A DNA stretch of 64,000 nt from Collinsella sp. (GTDB lineage: Bacteria > Actinomycetota > Coriobacteriia > Coriobacteriales > Coriobacteriaceae): contig DXMJ01000008.1 in the NCBI GenBank assembly GCA_019414265.1, forward strand, positions 1 through 64,000. Reading direction: 5' to 3'. This document shows, in pieces, positions 49,837 to 58,161 of this stretch (its first letter is position 1; each line of letters opens with the position of its first letter). The position numbers and the translations under genes are program-made. Below the pieces are notes generated by a model. It was not told the DNA's origin, did no database searches, and saw nothing but the letters and a program-made list of their open reading frames with translations.

Positions 49837-51405
49837 ATGGACGATGCGAGCGAGCGCGCGATCGAAGAGGACATGCTCGATCAGTTCAATTACTTTGATG
49901 ATGAGGACGAGGAGCTGATCGACCGTCGCGAGCCAGCGCCGCTTGATTCCTTTGATCTGGTCGATGAAGAGGCTGATGAGGTTGAGGATGAATCGACGGA
50001 ACCCCCACAGCCTTCGCGCCTTGACTCACTGCCTTCGAGAGCCCCCATGCACCACGGTGTCCGTGCCGGCGCGCTCCATATGAAAACTGACTGGCGCCAG
50101 ATCGTGACCGCGGGCGATGAGCTTGCCGTCGATGCGCCACTTACCGACAAATCATCCATCATCTGCCGCACCGGTATGCTTATGCTCGCGAGCGGAACGG
50201 GTGCCTGGCGTGTACGCGATACCATGAACCGCGTCGCCGCCGTACTCGGTGTCACCATCCACGTTGACTTAAGTCTCCTGTCGTTTGAGTGCACCTGCAT
50301 CGAAGGCGGCCACTGCTTTAACGAGGTCGTCAGCCTGCCAACAACGGGCGTCAACACTCATCGCATTTGGATGATGGAGAGCTTCCTAAAGGAAATCGAG
50401 ACTTATGGGCGCCGGTTTACCGTGCATGAGTATCACGAGATGCTCAAGACCGTTGAGAGTTCAAAACCTGATTACGCGCCTTGGCAACAGGGCCTTGCGG
50501 CGGCCTGCGCCTGTGGCGCCTTTGTCTTTTTACTTGGTGGCGGTCCCATTGAGATGGCATGTGCGTTCGTGGGCGCGGGCGTCGGCAACTTTGCCCGTTC
50601 TCATATCCTCAAGCAGGGCCTCGGCCAGTTTAGCGCGTTGACGATTGGCGTCGCGCTGGCCTGTATCTCGTATTTACTGGCGTTGCTCGGCCTTGGCCAG
50701 GTCATTCCGGGGGCAATGTCGCACCAAGAAGGCTATATCGGCGCCATGCTCTTTGTCATCCCCGGCTTTCCCCTCATTACGGCAGGCCTCGACATCGCAA
50801 AGCTCGATATGCGAAGCGGCATCGAGCGTCTTTCGTATGCTGTGTCAATTATTGTGATGGCGACCCTCGTAGGCTGGATGGTTGCCGAGTGTGTGGGACT
50901 GGCGCCGGATGACTTCGCCCCGCTCGGCCTCTCACCGTTGGCTCTTACGCTCTTGCGCATACTGATGAGCTTTATCGGTGTATTTGGCTTCTCGGTTATG
51001 TTCAACAGTCCGATAAAGATGGCCGCGGCGGCTGGGCTCATCGGTGCCGTGTCTAATACCTTGCGCCTTACGCTCGTCGATGCGCCGACGCTGTTTCCCT
51101 TTCTGGGCCTGAGTGCAGGCATGCCTCCCGAGGCGGCGGCGTTTATCGGCGCGCTGGTGTCGGGACTGCTTGCGAGCCTGGCCGAAATCAAGCTCACGTA
51201 CCCGCGCATCGCCCTCACGGTGCCATCGATTGTCATCATGGTGCCGGGACTGTATCTGTATCGCTCGATGTACTACATGTGCACGTTTGACACGGTTAAT
51301 ATGCTTGGCTGGTTTGTGCGTGCGGTGCTCATCGTGGCGTTCCTTCCCGTCGGCCTGAGCGTAGCGAGAACTCTCACCGATCCCCGCTGGCGCCACACCA
51401 GCTAA
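49837..51405 (+). CDS. threonine/serine exporter family protein (ThrE-like, DUF1212/DUF3815)
   Basis: 522 residues. A long acidic N-terminal stretch (residues 1-60, rich in Asp/Glu) precedes the soluble DUF1212 region with ICRTGMLMLASGTGAWRVRD and VTIHVDLSLLSFECTC. About ten membrane helices follow, with QEGYIGAMLFVIPGFPLITAG and the DUF3815 C-terminal half (PEAAAFIGALVSGLLASLAE). The actinobacterial ThrE exports Thr and Ser; YjjP/YjjB is the split form. ATG 49837 has GGAAGGGA upstream. The stop codon's last base starts the next hairpin repeat. Substrate is inferred by family only. Confidence 0.85.
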   Translation: MDDASERAIEEDMLDQFNYFDDEDEELIDRREPAPLDSFDLVDEEADEVEDESTEPPQPSRLDSLPSRAPMHHGVRAGALHMKTDWRQIVTAGDELAVDAPLTDKSSIICRTGMLMLASGTGAWRVRDTMNRVAAVLGVTIHVDLSLLSFECTCIEGGHCFNEVVSLPTTGVNTHRIWMMESFLKEIETYGRRFTVHEYHEMLKTVESSKPDYAPWQQGLAAACACGAFVFLLGGGPIEMACAFVGAGVGNFARSHILKQGLGQFSALTIGVALACISYLLALLGLGQVIPGAMSHQEGYIGAMLFVIPGFPLITAGLDIAKLDMRSGIERLSYAVSIIVMATLVGWMVAECVGLAPDDFAPLGLSPLALTLLRILMSFIGVFGFSVMFNSPIKMAAAAGLIGAVSNTLRLTLVDAPTLFPFLGLSAGMPPEAAAFIGALVSGLLASLAEIKLTYPRIALTVPSIVIMVPGLYLYRSMYYMCTFDTVNMLGWFVRAVLIVAFLPVGLSVARTLTDPRWRHTS

Positions 51406-51439
51406 TTGGTGCAAGGGGGACAGGTTACTTTGCACCAAT
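51405..51439 (+). repeat. GGGACAGG-loop hairpin, stem ATTGGTGCAA
   Basis: ATTGGTGCAA and TTGCACCAAT flank loop GGGGGACAGGTTACT. It starts in the last base of the stop codon. Same stem class as 14267. Confidence 0.85.
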
Positions 51440-51534
51440 ACGCCGAGCATCTCCACAAACTCAACGCTTACGAAGCGCGTGTTGTTCGTGTTAGGGTAGT
51501 TCCACCACATAAGTAGTCGCAGACGCACGTACCG

Positions 51535-51587
51535 CGGGCGGGCGAGATGAAGTCCCAGTAACTCCATCTCGCCTGCCCGTTTTTTTG
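51535..51587 (+). terminator. strong terminator 40 bases before the DUF2798 gene
   Basis: CGGGCGGGCGAGATG pairs with CATCTCGCCTGCCCG (14 of 15 pairs), followed by seven T. No promoter-like sequence fits between it and the next start codon, so read-through control is possible. Confidence 0.85.
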
Positions 51588-51626
51588 CACGCGCCGCGGC
51601 GTAACACAGAAAGGATTTCGCCCTTT

Positions 51627-52220
51627 ATGCCTATCAACAAACGAGAGAGCCTGCTGTTCACCTTTATCATGTGTTTTTGTATGGTGCTCTGGATGAGCAT
51701 CTACAACGTTGCCCTGCAGCATGGGGCCATCAACGGCGAGGTTGTTGCCGCTGCATGGCTTGGCTTCCCCGTTGCCTACGTCTTTGCCATGTGCTGCGAC
51801 TGGTTTATCGCCAGCCCGCCAGCCAAAGGCTTCGCCTTCAAGTTCCTGGTTACTCCGGGCAAGAGCTCGCCGCTCGCTATGACGCTCGCCGTCAGCTCCT
51901 GCATGGTCGTCCCCATGGTCATCATCATGTCGCTCTACGGCGCCTGCGAGGGCCTGTTCCATATGCCCGGCGGCCCGCTTGCCAATTTGCAGGCGCTGCC
52001 GATGATGTGGCTCGTCAACATTCCGCGCAACTTTATCATGGCCCTGCCCTGGAACCTGCTGGTGGCCGGTCCGGTTGCCCGGTTTGTCTTCCGTCGCGCC
52101 TTCCCCATGGGCACGGTCTTTGCCGAGCCGCACATGGAGCTCGTGCACATGCCGGGTGCTCCCGCTGCCGAGGAGGTTGCCAACATTTCCGAGGGCATGG
52201 ACGTCGAGCCTGCCTGCTAG
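51627..52220 (+). CDS. DUF2798 family membrane protein
   Basis: 197 residues with four membrane helices, two of each DUF2798 unit: LLFTFIMCFCMVLWMSIYNV with AAWLGFPVAYVFAMCCDWFI, and MTLAVSSCMVVPMVIIMSLY with FIMALPWNLLVAGPVARFVF. The protein thus looks like a tandem pair of the DUF2798 unit. Function unknown. ATG 51627 follows AGAAAGGA. The strong terminator immediately upstream makes its expression look conditional. Confidence 0.82.
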   Translation: MPINKRESLLFTFIMCFCMVLWMSIYNVALQHGAINGEVVAAAWLGFPVAYVFAMCCDWFIASPPAKGFAFKFLVTPGKSSPLAMTLAVSSCMVVPMVIIMSLYGACEGLFHMPGGPLANLQALPMMWLVNIPRNFIMALPWNLLVAGPVARFVFRRAFPMGTVFAEPHMELVHMPGAPAAEEVANISEGMDVEPAC

Positions 52221-52342
52221 GCAACGCTCAGAACCAGACCCCCAAACAGACCGGAGCGATTCCTTTTTTGTAGACGTTGTCGTATGGCTCCGTGCGGAAA
52301 AGGTCCCAACGGTTAACATATACTCCATATGGGTAAAGAGAC

Positions 52343-52371
52343 CAAAGCGCTGCCGCGGGGCGGCGCTTTGC
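52343..52371 (+). other. hairpin in the clpC 5' leader
   Basis: CAAAGCGCTGCCG and its partner GGCGGCGCTTTG form an imperfect 12-bp stem 36 bases before ATG. It lacks a T run. Sited downstream of a TATACT sequence at 52318-52323 that could be the -10 box. Confidence 0.5.
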
Positions 52372-52406
52372 GTTTGAAAAAACTAGCTCGTCTAAGAGGA
52401 ACTAGC

Positions 52407-55049
52407 ATGTTAGACCGTTTTACCGATCGCGCGCGCAAGGTCATGTCCATGGCCAAGCAAGAGGCGCTCGATCTACACTCAAATAAAGTGGGTACCGAGC
52501 ATCTGCTGCTCGCGCTCGCTAAGGAGGACGAGGGCATTGCCGCCGAGGCACTGCGCTCGCTCGATATCTCCTACGACGACATCATGGACACCCTCAAGGA
52601 GGTCCAGACCACCGTTCCCGAGCCCAGCGAGGAGACCGAGGCCGCCAAGCTCGCCTTTACGCCGCTCGTCATTAGCGTGATGGAGCGTTCCTTCCGTGTG
52701 GCGCGCGAGAACAACCAGACCTATGTGTCGACCGAGCACCTGCTCATCGGTATCGTCGAAGAGGGCAACGGAATGGCCATGGACATCCTCATGCGCCTGG
52801 GTGTTTCGTCCGCTTCTATCAAAAAGGCCATCGAAAAGCTCACCGCCAAGGACCAGGACAAGAAGCGTCCGCTCGCCGGAGCTGGCGCCGGCCGCCCCGG
52901 TGCGGGCCTGCCGTTCTTTAGCGGCTCGGACGCCTCACAGCAAAAGGGGGACGGCACCGACACGCTCAAGCAGTTCGCCACCAACCTCACACAGAAGGCG
53001 CGCGACGGCAAGCTCGATCCCGTGATCGGTCGCGAAAAGGAAGTCCAGCGCATGATGGAGATCCTTTCGCGCCGCACCAAGAACAACCCGCTTATCTTGG
53101 GTGATCCCGGCGTGGGCAAGACAGCCATCGTCGAGGGCCTGGCTCAGCAGATTGCCGCCGGCAACGTGCCCGAGAACCTCATGAACCAGAATATCTGGAC
53201 ACTCGACCTGCCGGGTCTTGTTGCGGGCGCCAAGTATCGCGGCGAGTTCGAGGAGCGTCTCAAGAACGTGATCCAGGAGGCGACCGAAGCCGACGACGTT
53301 ATCTTGTTTATCGACGAGATGCACACCATCATCGGTGCCGGCTCTGCTGAGGGTTCTATCGATGCGAGCTCCATGCTCAAGCCCGTTCTCGCACGCGGTG
53401 CCTTCCAGATCATCGGCGCCACCACGGCCGAGGAGTTCCGCAAGTACCTCACCAAGGATCCGGCCTTTGAGCGTCGCTTCCAGACAATCGATGTCGAGGA
53501 GCCGAGCGTCGAGGACACGGTCAAGATCCTGACCGCGCTCAAGCCGCGCTACGAGGAGCACCACCATGTGCGTTACACACAGGGTGCTATCGAGGCCGCC
53601 GCGAACCTCTCCAACCGCTACATTCAGGACCGCTTCCTGCCCGATAAGGCCATCGACCTTATCGACGAGGCCGGTGCCCGCGCCCGCATCGCCGCTAACC
53701 GCGCGCCCGAGCCGGTGCGCGAGGCCGAGCATCGCGTCGAAGAGCTCAAGGCTGCCGCACAGGAGGCCACCGAGAGCGACGACATGAACAAGGCTGCCGA
53801 GATCACTGAGCAGCAAAAGGCTGCCGAGATTGAGGTTGCCGAGGCCAAGGCTGCCTGGACGGCCGAGCTCGACGCGAGCCCGCTCACCATCGACGTCGCC
53901 CAGATCGCCGACATCGTCTCCGTGACCTCGGGTGTGCCGGTGTCTTCGCTCACCGAGAGCGAGAGCCGTCGCCTGCTGCAGACCGAAAGCGTGCTCAAGA
54001 CCCGCATTATCGGCCAGGACGAGGCGGTCGAGGCCGTTGCCAAGGCCGTGCGCCGCAGTCGCTCGCCGCTCAAGGACCCGCGTCGCCCCGGCGGCAGCTT
54101 TATCTTCCTGGGTCCCACCGGCACGGGCAAGACCGAGCTCGCCAAGACGCTTGCCGAGTATCTCTTTGGCAGCAAGGACGCGCTCATCAGCTTCGACATG
54201 TCGGAGTTTGGCAGCGAGTTCGAGGTCTCCAAGCTTATCGGTAGCCCCCCGGGCTACGTTGGCCATGACGAGGGCGGTCAGCTCACCAAGGCCGTGCGCC
54301 GTCATCCGTACTCGGTCGTGCTGTTTGACGAGATCGAGAAGGCGCACCCCGATATCTTCAACATTCTGCTGCAGGTGCTGGAGGAGGGCCGCCTGACCGA
54401 TAGCCAAGGCAAGACGGTCGACTTCCGCAATACCGTGATCATCATGACGTCCAACGTGGGCGCCCGCGAGATTGCGCAGGATGCGAGCGTTGGCTTTGGC
54501 ACCACCGGCGAGCACGGCCTTACCTCGAGCGAGATTAAGGGCCGTGCGATGGGCGAACTCAAGCGCCTGTTCCGCCCCGAGCTGCTCAACCGTATCGACG
54601 ACATCGTGGTGTTCCAGAAGCTTTCGGGCGAGAATCTGACCAAGATCGCGCACCTGCTGGTGGACGACTTGCGTCAACGCCTGATTGTCAACGGCATGAA
54701 CATCAAGCTCACCGATGCGGCCTACGACAAGATTGTGGCCGAGGGCACCGACCTCACCAATGGCGCGCGTCCGCTGCGCCGCGCCATCCAAAAGCTCATT
54801 GAGGACCCGCTGTCCGAGGAGCTGCTGGCCGGCGAGTGGGGCGAGGGCGATACCGTCCTGTGCGATGTGGCCGACGGCAAGTTTGTCTTTAGCCACGGCA
54901 CGGGCGAGATTCCGGCACCGCGTCCGGTCGGCGCGCTCGGCGGCGATACCGCTCCGGCGGCGCCGCACACCGGCAACGCCACGCCCGTAAGCGGCGGCGT
55001 GACCTCGGGCCCCGGCGGCATGATGCAAGCCGGCTCTGGCGCGCTGTAA
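52407..55049 (+). CDS. clpC: ClpC-type AAA+ unfoldase (Clp protease ATPase subunit)
   Basis: 880 residues. The N-domain has two Clp_N repeats (RFTDRARKVMSMAKQEALDL, then SVMERSFRVARENNQTYVST), then D1 with GDPGVGKTAIVEGLAQQI at residue 232, and a short middle segment with a UVR-like charged helix (AAQEATESDDMNKAAEITEQ). D2 has GPTGTGKTELAKTL at residue 569, LFDEIEKAHPDIFN and LNRIDDIVVF. A Gly-rich tail ends the protein. It unfolds substrates for ClpP or acts with stress adaptors. The absence of a long ClpB middle domain separates it from ClpB. No CtsR box is visible upstream; clpP is not in the window. ATG 52407 with AGAGGA upstream. Confidence 0.93.
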   Translation: MLDRFTDRARKVMSMAKQEALDLHSNKVGTEHLLLALAKEDEGIAAEALRSLDISYDDIMDTLKEVQTTVPEPSEETEAAKLAFTPLVISVMERSFRVARENNQTYVSTEHLLIGIVEEGNGMAMDILMRLGVSSASIKKAIEKLTAKDQDKKRPLAGAGAGRPGAGLPFFSGSDASQQKGDGTDTLKQFATNLTQKARDGKLDPVIGREKEVQRMMEILSRRTKNNPLILGDPGVGKTAIVEGLAQQIAAGNVPENLMNQNIWTLDLPGLVAGAKYRGEFEERLKNVIQEATEADDVILFIDEMHTIIGAGSAEGSIDASSMLKPVLARGAFQIIGATTAEEFRKYLTKDPAFERRFQTIDVEEPSVEDTVKILTALKPRYEEHHHVRYTQGAIEAAANLSNRYIQDRFLPDKAIDLIDEAGARARIAANRAPEPVREAEHRVEELKAAAQEATESDDMNKAAEITEQQKAAEIEVAEAKAAWTAELDASPLTIDVAQIADIVSVTSGVPVSSLTESESRRLLQTESVLKTRIIGQDEAVEAVAKAVRRSRSPLKDPRRPGGSFIFLGPTGTGKTELAKTLAEYLFGSKDALISFDMSEFGSEFEVSKLIGSPPGYVGHDEGGQLTKAVRRHPYSVVLFDEIEKAHPDIFNILLQVLEEGRLTDSQGKTVDFRNTVIIMTSNVGAREIAQDASVGFGTTGEHGLTSSEIKGRAMGELKRLFRPELLNRIDDIVVFQKLSGENLTKIAHLLVDDLRQRLIVNGMNIKLTDAAYDKIVAEGTDLTNGARPLRRAIQKLIEDPLSEELLAGEWGEGDTVLCDVADGKFVFSHGTGEIPAPRPVGALGGDTAPAAPHTGNATPVSGGVTSGPGGMMQAGSGAL

Positions 55050-55069
55050 AGTGTGAAATAGTCTGAATG

Positions 55070-55102
55070 AAGGGGATGTTCCAGCTGGGACGTCCCCTTT
55101 CT
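55070..55102 (+). terminator. probable terminator of clpC
   Basis: AAGGGGATGTTCC pairs with GGGACGTCCCCTT (a few mismatches), followed by TCTGG. Weak T run. Confidence 0.55.
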
Positions 55103-55126
55103 GGTAAAGGCGGCATTCATCCTAAA

Positions 55127-55157
55127 TGCTATACTAAGTAAAGGAAAGCGTATAGCA
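55127..55157 (+). promoter_or_regulatory. promoter and operator of the toxin-antitoxin operon
   Basis: TGCTATAC (55127-55134) and GTATAGCA (55150-55157) are 8-bp perfect inverted arms, and the left one overlaps an extended -10 box TGCTATACT. The site is 13 bases before the antitoxin start, as expected for autorepression by a RelB-type DNA-binding antitoxin. Confidence 0.7.
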
Positions 55158-55169
55158 AAAGGAGCCAAC

Positions 55170-55529
55170 ATGTCTATGTCGATACTAGACTCACGGCCGG
55201 TTCAGATGAACGTGCGCATGGATCGCCAACTCAAGGATGCCGGGGACGCCGTTTTGGCACAGATTGGCATGACGCCGTCGCAAGCCGTTCGGACACTTTG
55301 GGAGTATCTGGTCGTTAACGGACATATGCCCTCGAAGGGAGACGCGGCGGCTCCAGTTTCTGACGGAGTGGAGCCCCGGCGCATGGAGTCAAGGGCCGCG
55401 CAAGGCAGCCATATCGTTCGCGATTCGTGCCTCAAATACGGCATCCCCATCCCTGAGTTCTCGGGAGACTATGACGACCTCTATGAGGAGGCCATGGCGG
55501 AGCGCTATCCCGAGTGGGTGGAACTATGA
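55170..55529 (+). CDS. RelB/DinJ-family antitoxin
   Basis: 119 residues. VQMNVRMDRQLKDAGDAVLA, IGMTPSQAVRTLWEYLVVNGHMP is the ribbon-helix-helix RelB/DinJ DNA-binding pattern. The C-terminal part (IVRDSCLKYGIPIPEFSGDY) would wrap its toxin. The ATG at 55170 follows AAAAGGAG. The final four bases overlap the toxin start (ATGA). Confidence 0.85.
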   Translation: MSMSILDSRPVQMNVRMDRQLKDAGDAVLAQIGMTPSQAVRTLWEYLVVNGHMPSKGDAAAPVSDGVEPRRMESRAAQGSHIVRDSCLKYGIPIPEFSGDYDDLYEEAMAERYPEWVEL

Positions 55530-56047
55530 GCACAGAAGGCGTCCTCAAGCTGTTAATCGATACCAACGTATGGATGGATTATTTTTCTGGCAGGTCCGAC
55601 CGTACGGCAAATGTCGCCCATCTGATCGAGATTGCCGACGCCTCGGAGCGGATTGCCCTGTTTGCCTCGTCGCTTTCGGTCAAAGACGTTTCATATCTTG
55701 TCTCGGCGGCAATCAAGCAGGAGTGCCGAAGAAAGACTGGCTCACTGAGCGATAACGCCATTGCGGCGGCAGACGAAACGGCCTGGGCATGCGTTCGACA
55801 GATGCGCGAGCTAGCCCTCATCGCCCCGGTCGGTGCAGATGAGGTCTTCGACTCCTTTGTGTTCAAGTATCATCACAACGACTTTGAGGACGACCTGATA
55901 CTGGGCGTCGCTAATCGCATTGATGCCGATTACGTCGTGACGGAGGACAAAAACCTCATTAAACATACCAATGGCGTATGCATAAACGTTGATCAAGCTT
56001 TGAGGTTGGTTGAAGGGTCCAACGCCCCTTCGGTGCGGCCCGTCTAA
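55526..56047 (+). CDS. PIN-domain toxin
   Basis: 173 residues. The PIN acidic residues are visible: LLIDTNVWMDYFSGR (Asp12), an Asp/Glu-rich segment with FVFKYHHNDFEDDLILGVAN and DADYVVTEDKNLIK. PIN toxins are Mg-dependent ribonucleases, VapC being the best known, often cutting tRNA or rRNA. It is translationally coupled (ATGA overlap) to an upstream RelB/DinJ-type antitoxin, whereas PIN toxins usually pair with VapB-type antitoxins. Toxicity is inferred from organisation only. Confidence 0.85.
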   Translation: MSTEGVLKLLIDTNVWMDYFSGRSDRTANVAHLIEIADASERIALFASSLSVKDVSYLVSAAIKQECRRKTGSLSDNAIAAADETAWACVRQMRELALIAPVGADEVFDSFVFKYHHNDFEDDLILGVANRIDADYVVTEDKNLIKHTNGVCINVDQALRLVEGSNAPSVRPV

Positions 56048-56195
56048 CCTGCTTTATCTTAATAAAGTAGCGTTTCCCCGCCGTTAGCCGATGATGCGAG
56101 GGCGCTCGGCGTTTTCGACTGGTTTATGCACGCAAAGTCTGGGAATATACAAGGCGCATGTCTTACTGTCTAACCAGTTGCGCCAAGGAGGCACC

Positions 56196-57653
56196 ATGGA
56201 TTACAAGATTACCGGCTACGAGCCCGCCCAGCTGTTCCATTTCTTTGAGGAGGTCAGCGCGATCCCCCGTGGGTCTGGCAACGAGAAGGGCATCAGCGAT
56301 TTCCTGGTTGCGTTTGCCAAGGAGCGCGGCCTCGATGTGTACCAGGACGAGGTCTACAACGTCATCATTCGCAAGCCCGCTTCTGCCGGCGCCGAGAATG
56401 CTCCGGCCGTGATGCTGCAGGGCCACATCGATATGGTGTGCGACAAGTTGGGCTCCGTTGAGCACGACTTTACGACCGACGGTATCGACCTGGTCGTCAA
56501 GGACGGCGTCCTCACCGCTAACGGCACCACCCTGGGTGCCGACAACGGCATTGCTGTCGCTCTGATGCTCACTGTTCTCGATGACGATTCGATCGTTCAC
56601 CCCGCCCTCGAGTGCGTATTCACCACCGACGAGGAGACTGGCCTGGTCGGTGCCGAGACGCTCGACAAGTCCCAGATTAGCGCCCGCACCATGATTAACC
56701 TTGACTCCGAGGAAGAGGGCGTTGCCACCGTCAGCTGCGCCGGCGGCGTCGTTGTTACCTACGCCTGCCCCATCGTGCGCGAGCACAAGACCGGCAGCAC
56801 CCTCACGCTCGACATCTCCGGCCTACTGGGTGGTCATTCCGGCAACGATATCAACCTAGAGCGCGGCAACGGCAACCTCATCATGGCCCGCATCATCGAC
56901 CGCCTGATGGTTGCCGGCGAGCCCGCCATCGTTAGCTTTAACGGCGGCACCAAGGACAACGCCATCAACCGTGAGTGCAAGGCTGTTCTGGTCTACGCCG
57001 ACCACGCTGCCGCCGAGGCCGCGGCCCAGATCGCAAAGGGCATCATCGCCGACGTCACTGCCGAGCTCGAGGTCTTCGACCCCGGCTTTACCTGCACCGT
57101 CGAGATTGCCGATAACGCTGAGGTCGAGGCCATGGACCAGAAGTCCGCGCTTGCCCTCATCCGCGCCCTGCGTCTTGCCCCTAACGGCGTGATTCGCCGC
57201 AACGTCGCCACCGACGGCTCCGTCGAGGTTTCCTCCAACATCGGTGTGGTTGCCACTTCTGACGACGAGGTCAAGATCATGCTGTCCCCGCGCTCCTCGA
57301 TCACCTCGCTGCAGGACGAGTTCAAGGACCGCCTGCAGACGCTGGCCGATGTCCTGGGCTTCGACGCCAAGTTTGAGTTCGAGTATCCCGGCTGGAGCTA
57401 TGCCGAGCATTCGCCGGTCCGCGACGTCTTTGTCGAGAGCTATCGTGAGCTCTTTGGCTCCGAGCTGCGCATCGAGTCCATTCACGCCGGCCTTGAGTGC
57501 GGCCTGTTTGCCGAGGCCCTGCACGGTCTGGACGCCATCGCCGTGGGCCCGACGCTCTCCGATGTCCACACCCCGGACGAGAGCATGGAGCTCGCTTCTG
57601 CCGAGCGCTTCTACGAGCTGCTCATCGACGTCCTCAAGCGCCTTGCCGCGTAA
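56196..57653 (+). CDS. pepD: aminoacyl-histidine dipeptidase (PepD, M20C)
   Basis: 485 residues. FFEEVSAIPRGSGNEKGISD, LQGHIDMVCDK with His and Asp metal ligands, TLGADNGIAVALML, FTTDEETGLVGAE and GLLGGHSGNDINLERGN are the M20C pattern. It hydrolyses Xaa-His and other dipeptides in the cytoplasm. AAGGAGG precedes ATG 56196; an earlier in-frame ATG at 56091 has none. A strong terminator follows. Confidence 0.95.
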   Translation: MDYKITGYEPAQLFHFFEEVSAIPRGSGNEKGISDFLVAFAKERGLDVYQDEVYNVIIRKPASAGAENAPAVMLQGHIDMVCDKLGSVEHDFTTDGIDLVVKDGVLTANGTTLGADNGIAVALMLTVLDDDSIVHPALECVFTTDEETGLVGAETLDKSQISARTMINLDSEEEGVATVSCAGGVVVTYACPIVREHKTGSTLTLDISGLLGGHSGNDINLERGNGNLIMARIIDRLMVAGEPAIVSFNGGTKDNAINRECKAVLVYADHAAAEAAAQIAKGIIADVTAELEVFDPGFTCTVEIADNAEVEAMDQKSALALIRALRLAPNGVIRRNVATDGSVEVSSNIGVVATSDDEVKIMLSPRSSITSLQDEFKDRLQTLADVLGFDAKFEFEYPGWSYAEHSPVRDVFVESYRELFGSELRIESIHAGLECGLFAEALHGLDAIAVGPTLSDVHTPDESMELASAERFYELLIDVLKRLAA

Positions 57654-57708
57654 AGGTCACGCCGGCAGCGGTCCGAGCCACGTGCTAGCGGATTGCAAAT
57701 GACATTAC

Positions 57709-57757
57709 GAGAGGGGACACCCGGTCTTTTGCGACAGGTGCCCCCTCTCTTCTTTTA
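57709..57757 (+). terminator. terminator of pepD
   Basis: GAGAGGGGACACC pairs with GGTGCCCCCTCTC (one mismatch), followed by TTCTTTT. Confidence 0.85.
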
Positions 57758-57798
57758 AGAAATGGGAAATTGCCTGGCGTCTAACCCATATCACCCTT

Positions 57799-57810
57799 TA
57801 GTCAATTTGG
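57799..57810 (+). repeat. partial copy of the dispersed 30-bp element (boundary copy)
   Basis: TAGTCAATTTGG only; the GGGCTTTTTTAGCTG end is replaced by unrelated sequence, marking a junction. Confidence 0.5.
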
Positions 57811-58161
57811 AACGTGTCTCTATAGTTTTGTCCACTCTCCCGGGACGACCCCGCCTTCCTTGAGGCGCGTCGGGAGGCTCGGCGTTACAGAGACGGCAAG
57901 GCCGGACGGGGATTACCTCTTCGCGATGGAGGGGAACCCCCGGCGCTGGAGGGCGACGGGGAAGAGCCATGCGATCAAAACGGGGAGCAGCGACTGCCGA
58001 AAGTTGATCGTCTCGCACAAGCGCCAGCACGACATTCGGGCTTTCGGATCCTAGGGAGCGGATGGCCGGGGCGGAGATTCCGGTTCAGAGTCAGAGAAGA
58101 AGAGGTGAAGGCTTGAGCCCCGGTGGAGGGAATTAGTGCCTTCCCGGGCGTAGCGCCATGT

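Larger units (their letters stand above)
57654..58161. other. 508-base gap, boundary of the accessory patch
   Basis: After the pepD terminator comes a partial 30-bp element (TAGTCAATTTGG, 57799-57810) and then sequence with different composition. A 64-codon frame at 57860-58054 (TTG start, DGDYLFAMEGNPRRW) has no ribosome-binding site and is not recognised. It could be the decayed end of a mobile gene. Confidence 0.5.

Noticed and set aside
52935..55028. Minus-strand frame of nearly 700 codons opposite clpC
   Set aside because: Antisense shadow of a GC-rich gene; no ribosome-binding site and no family pattern.
57860..58054. Small protein gene in the pepD-TOPRIM gap
   Set aside because: TTG start, no ribosome-binding site, no recognisable family; kept only as a note in the gap entry.
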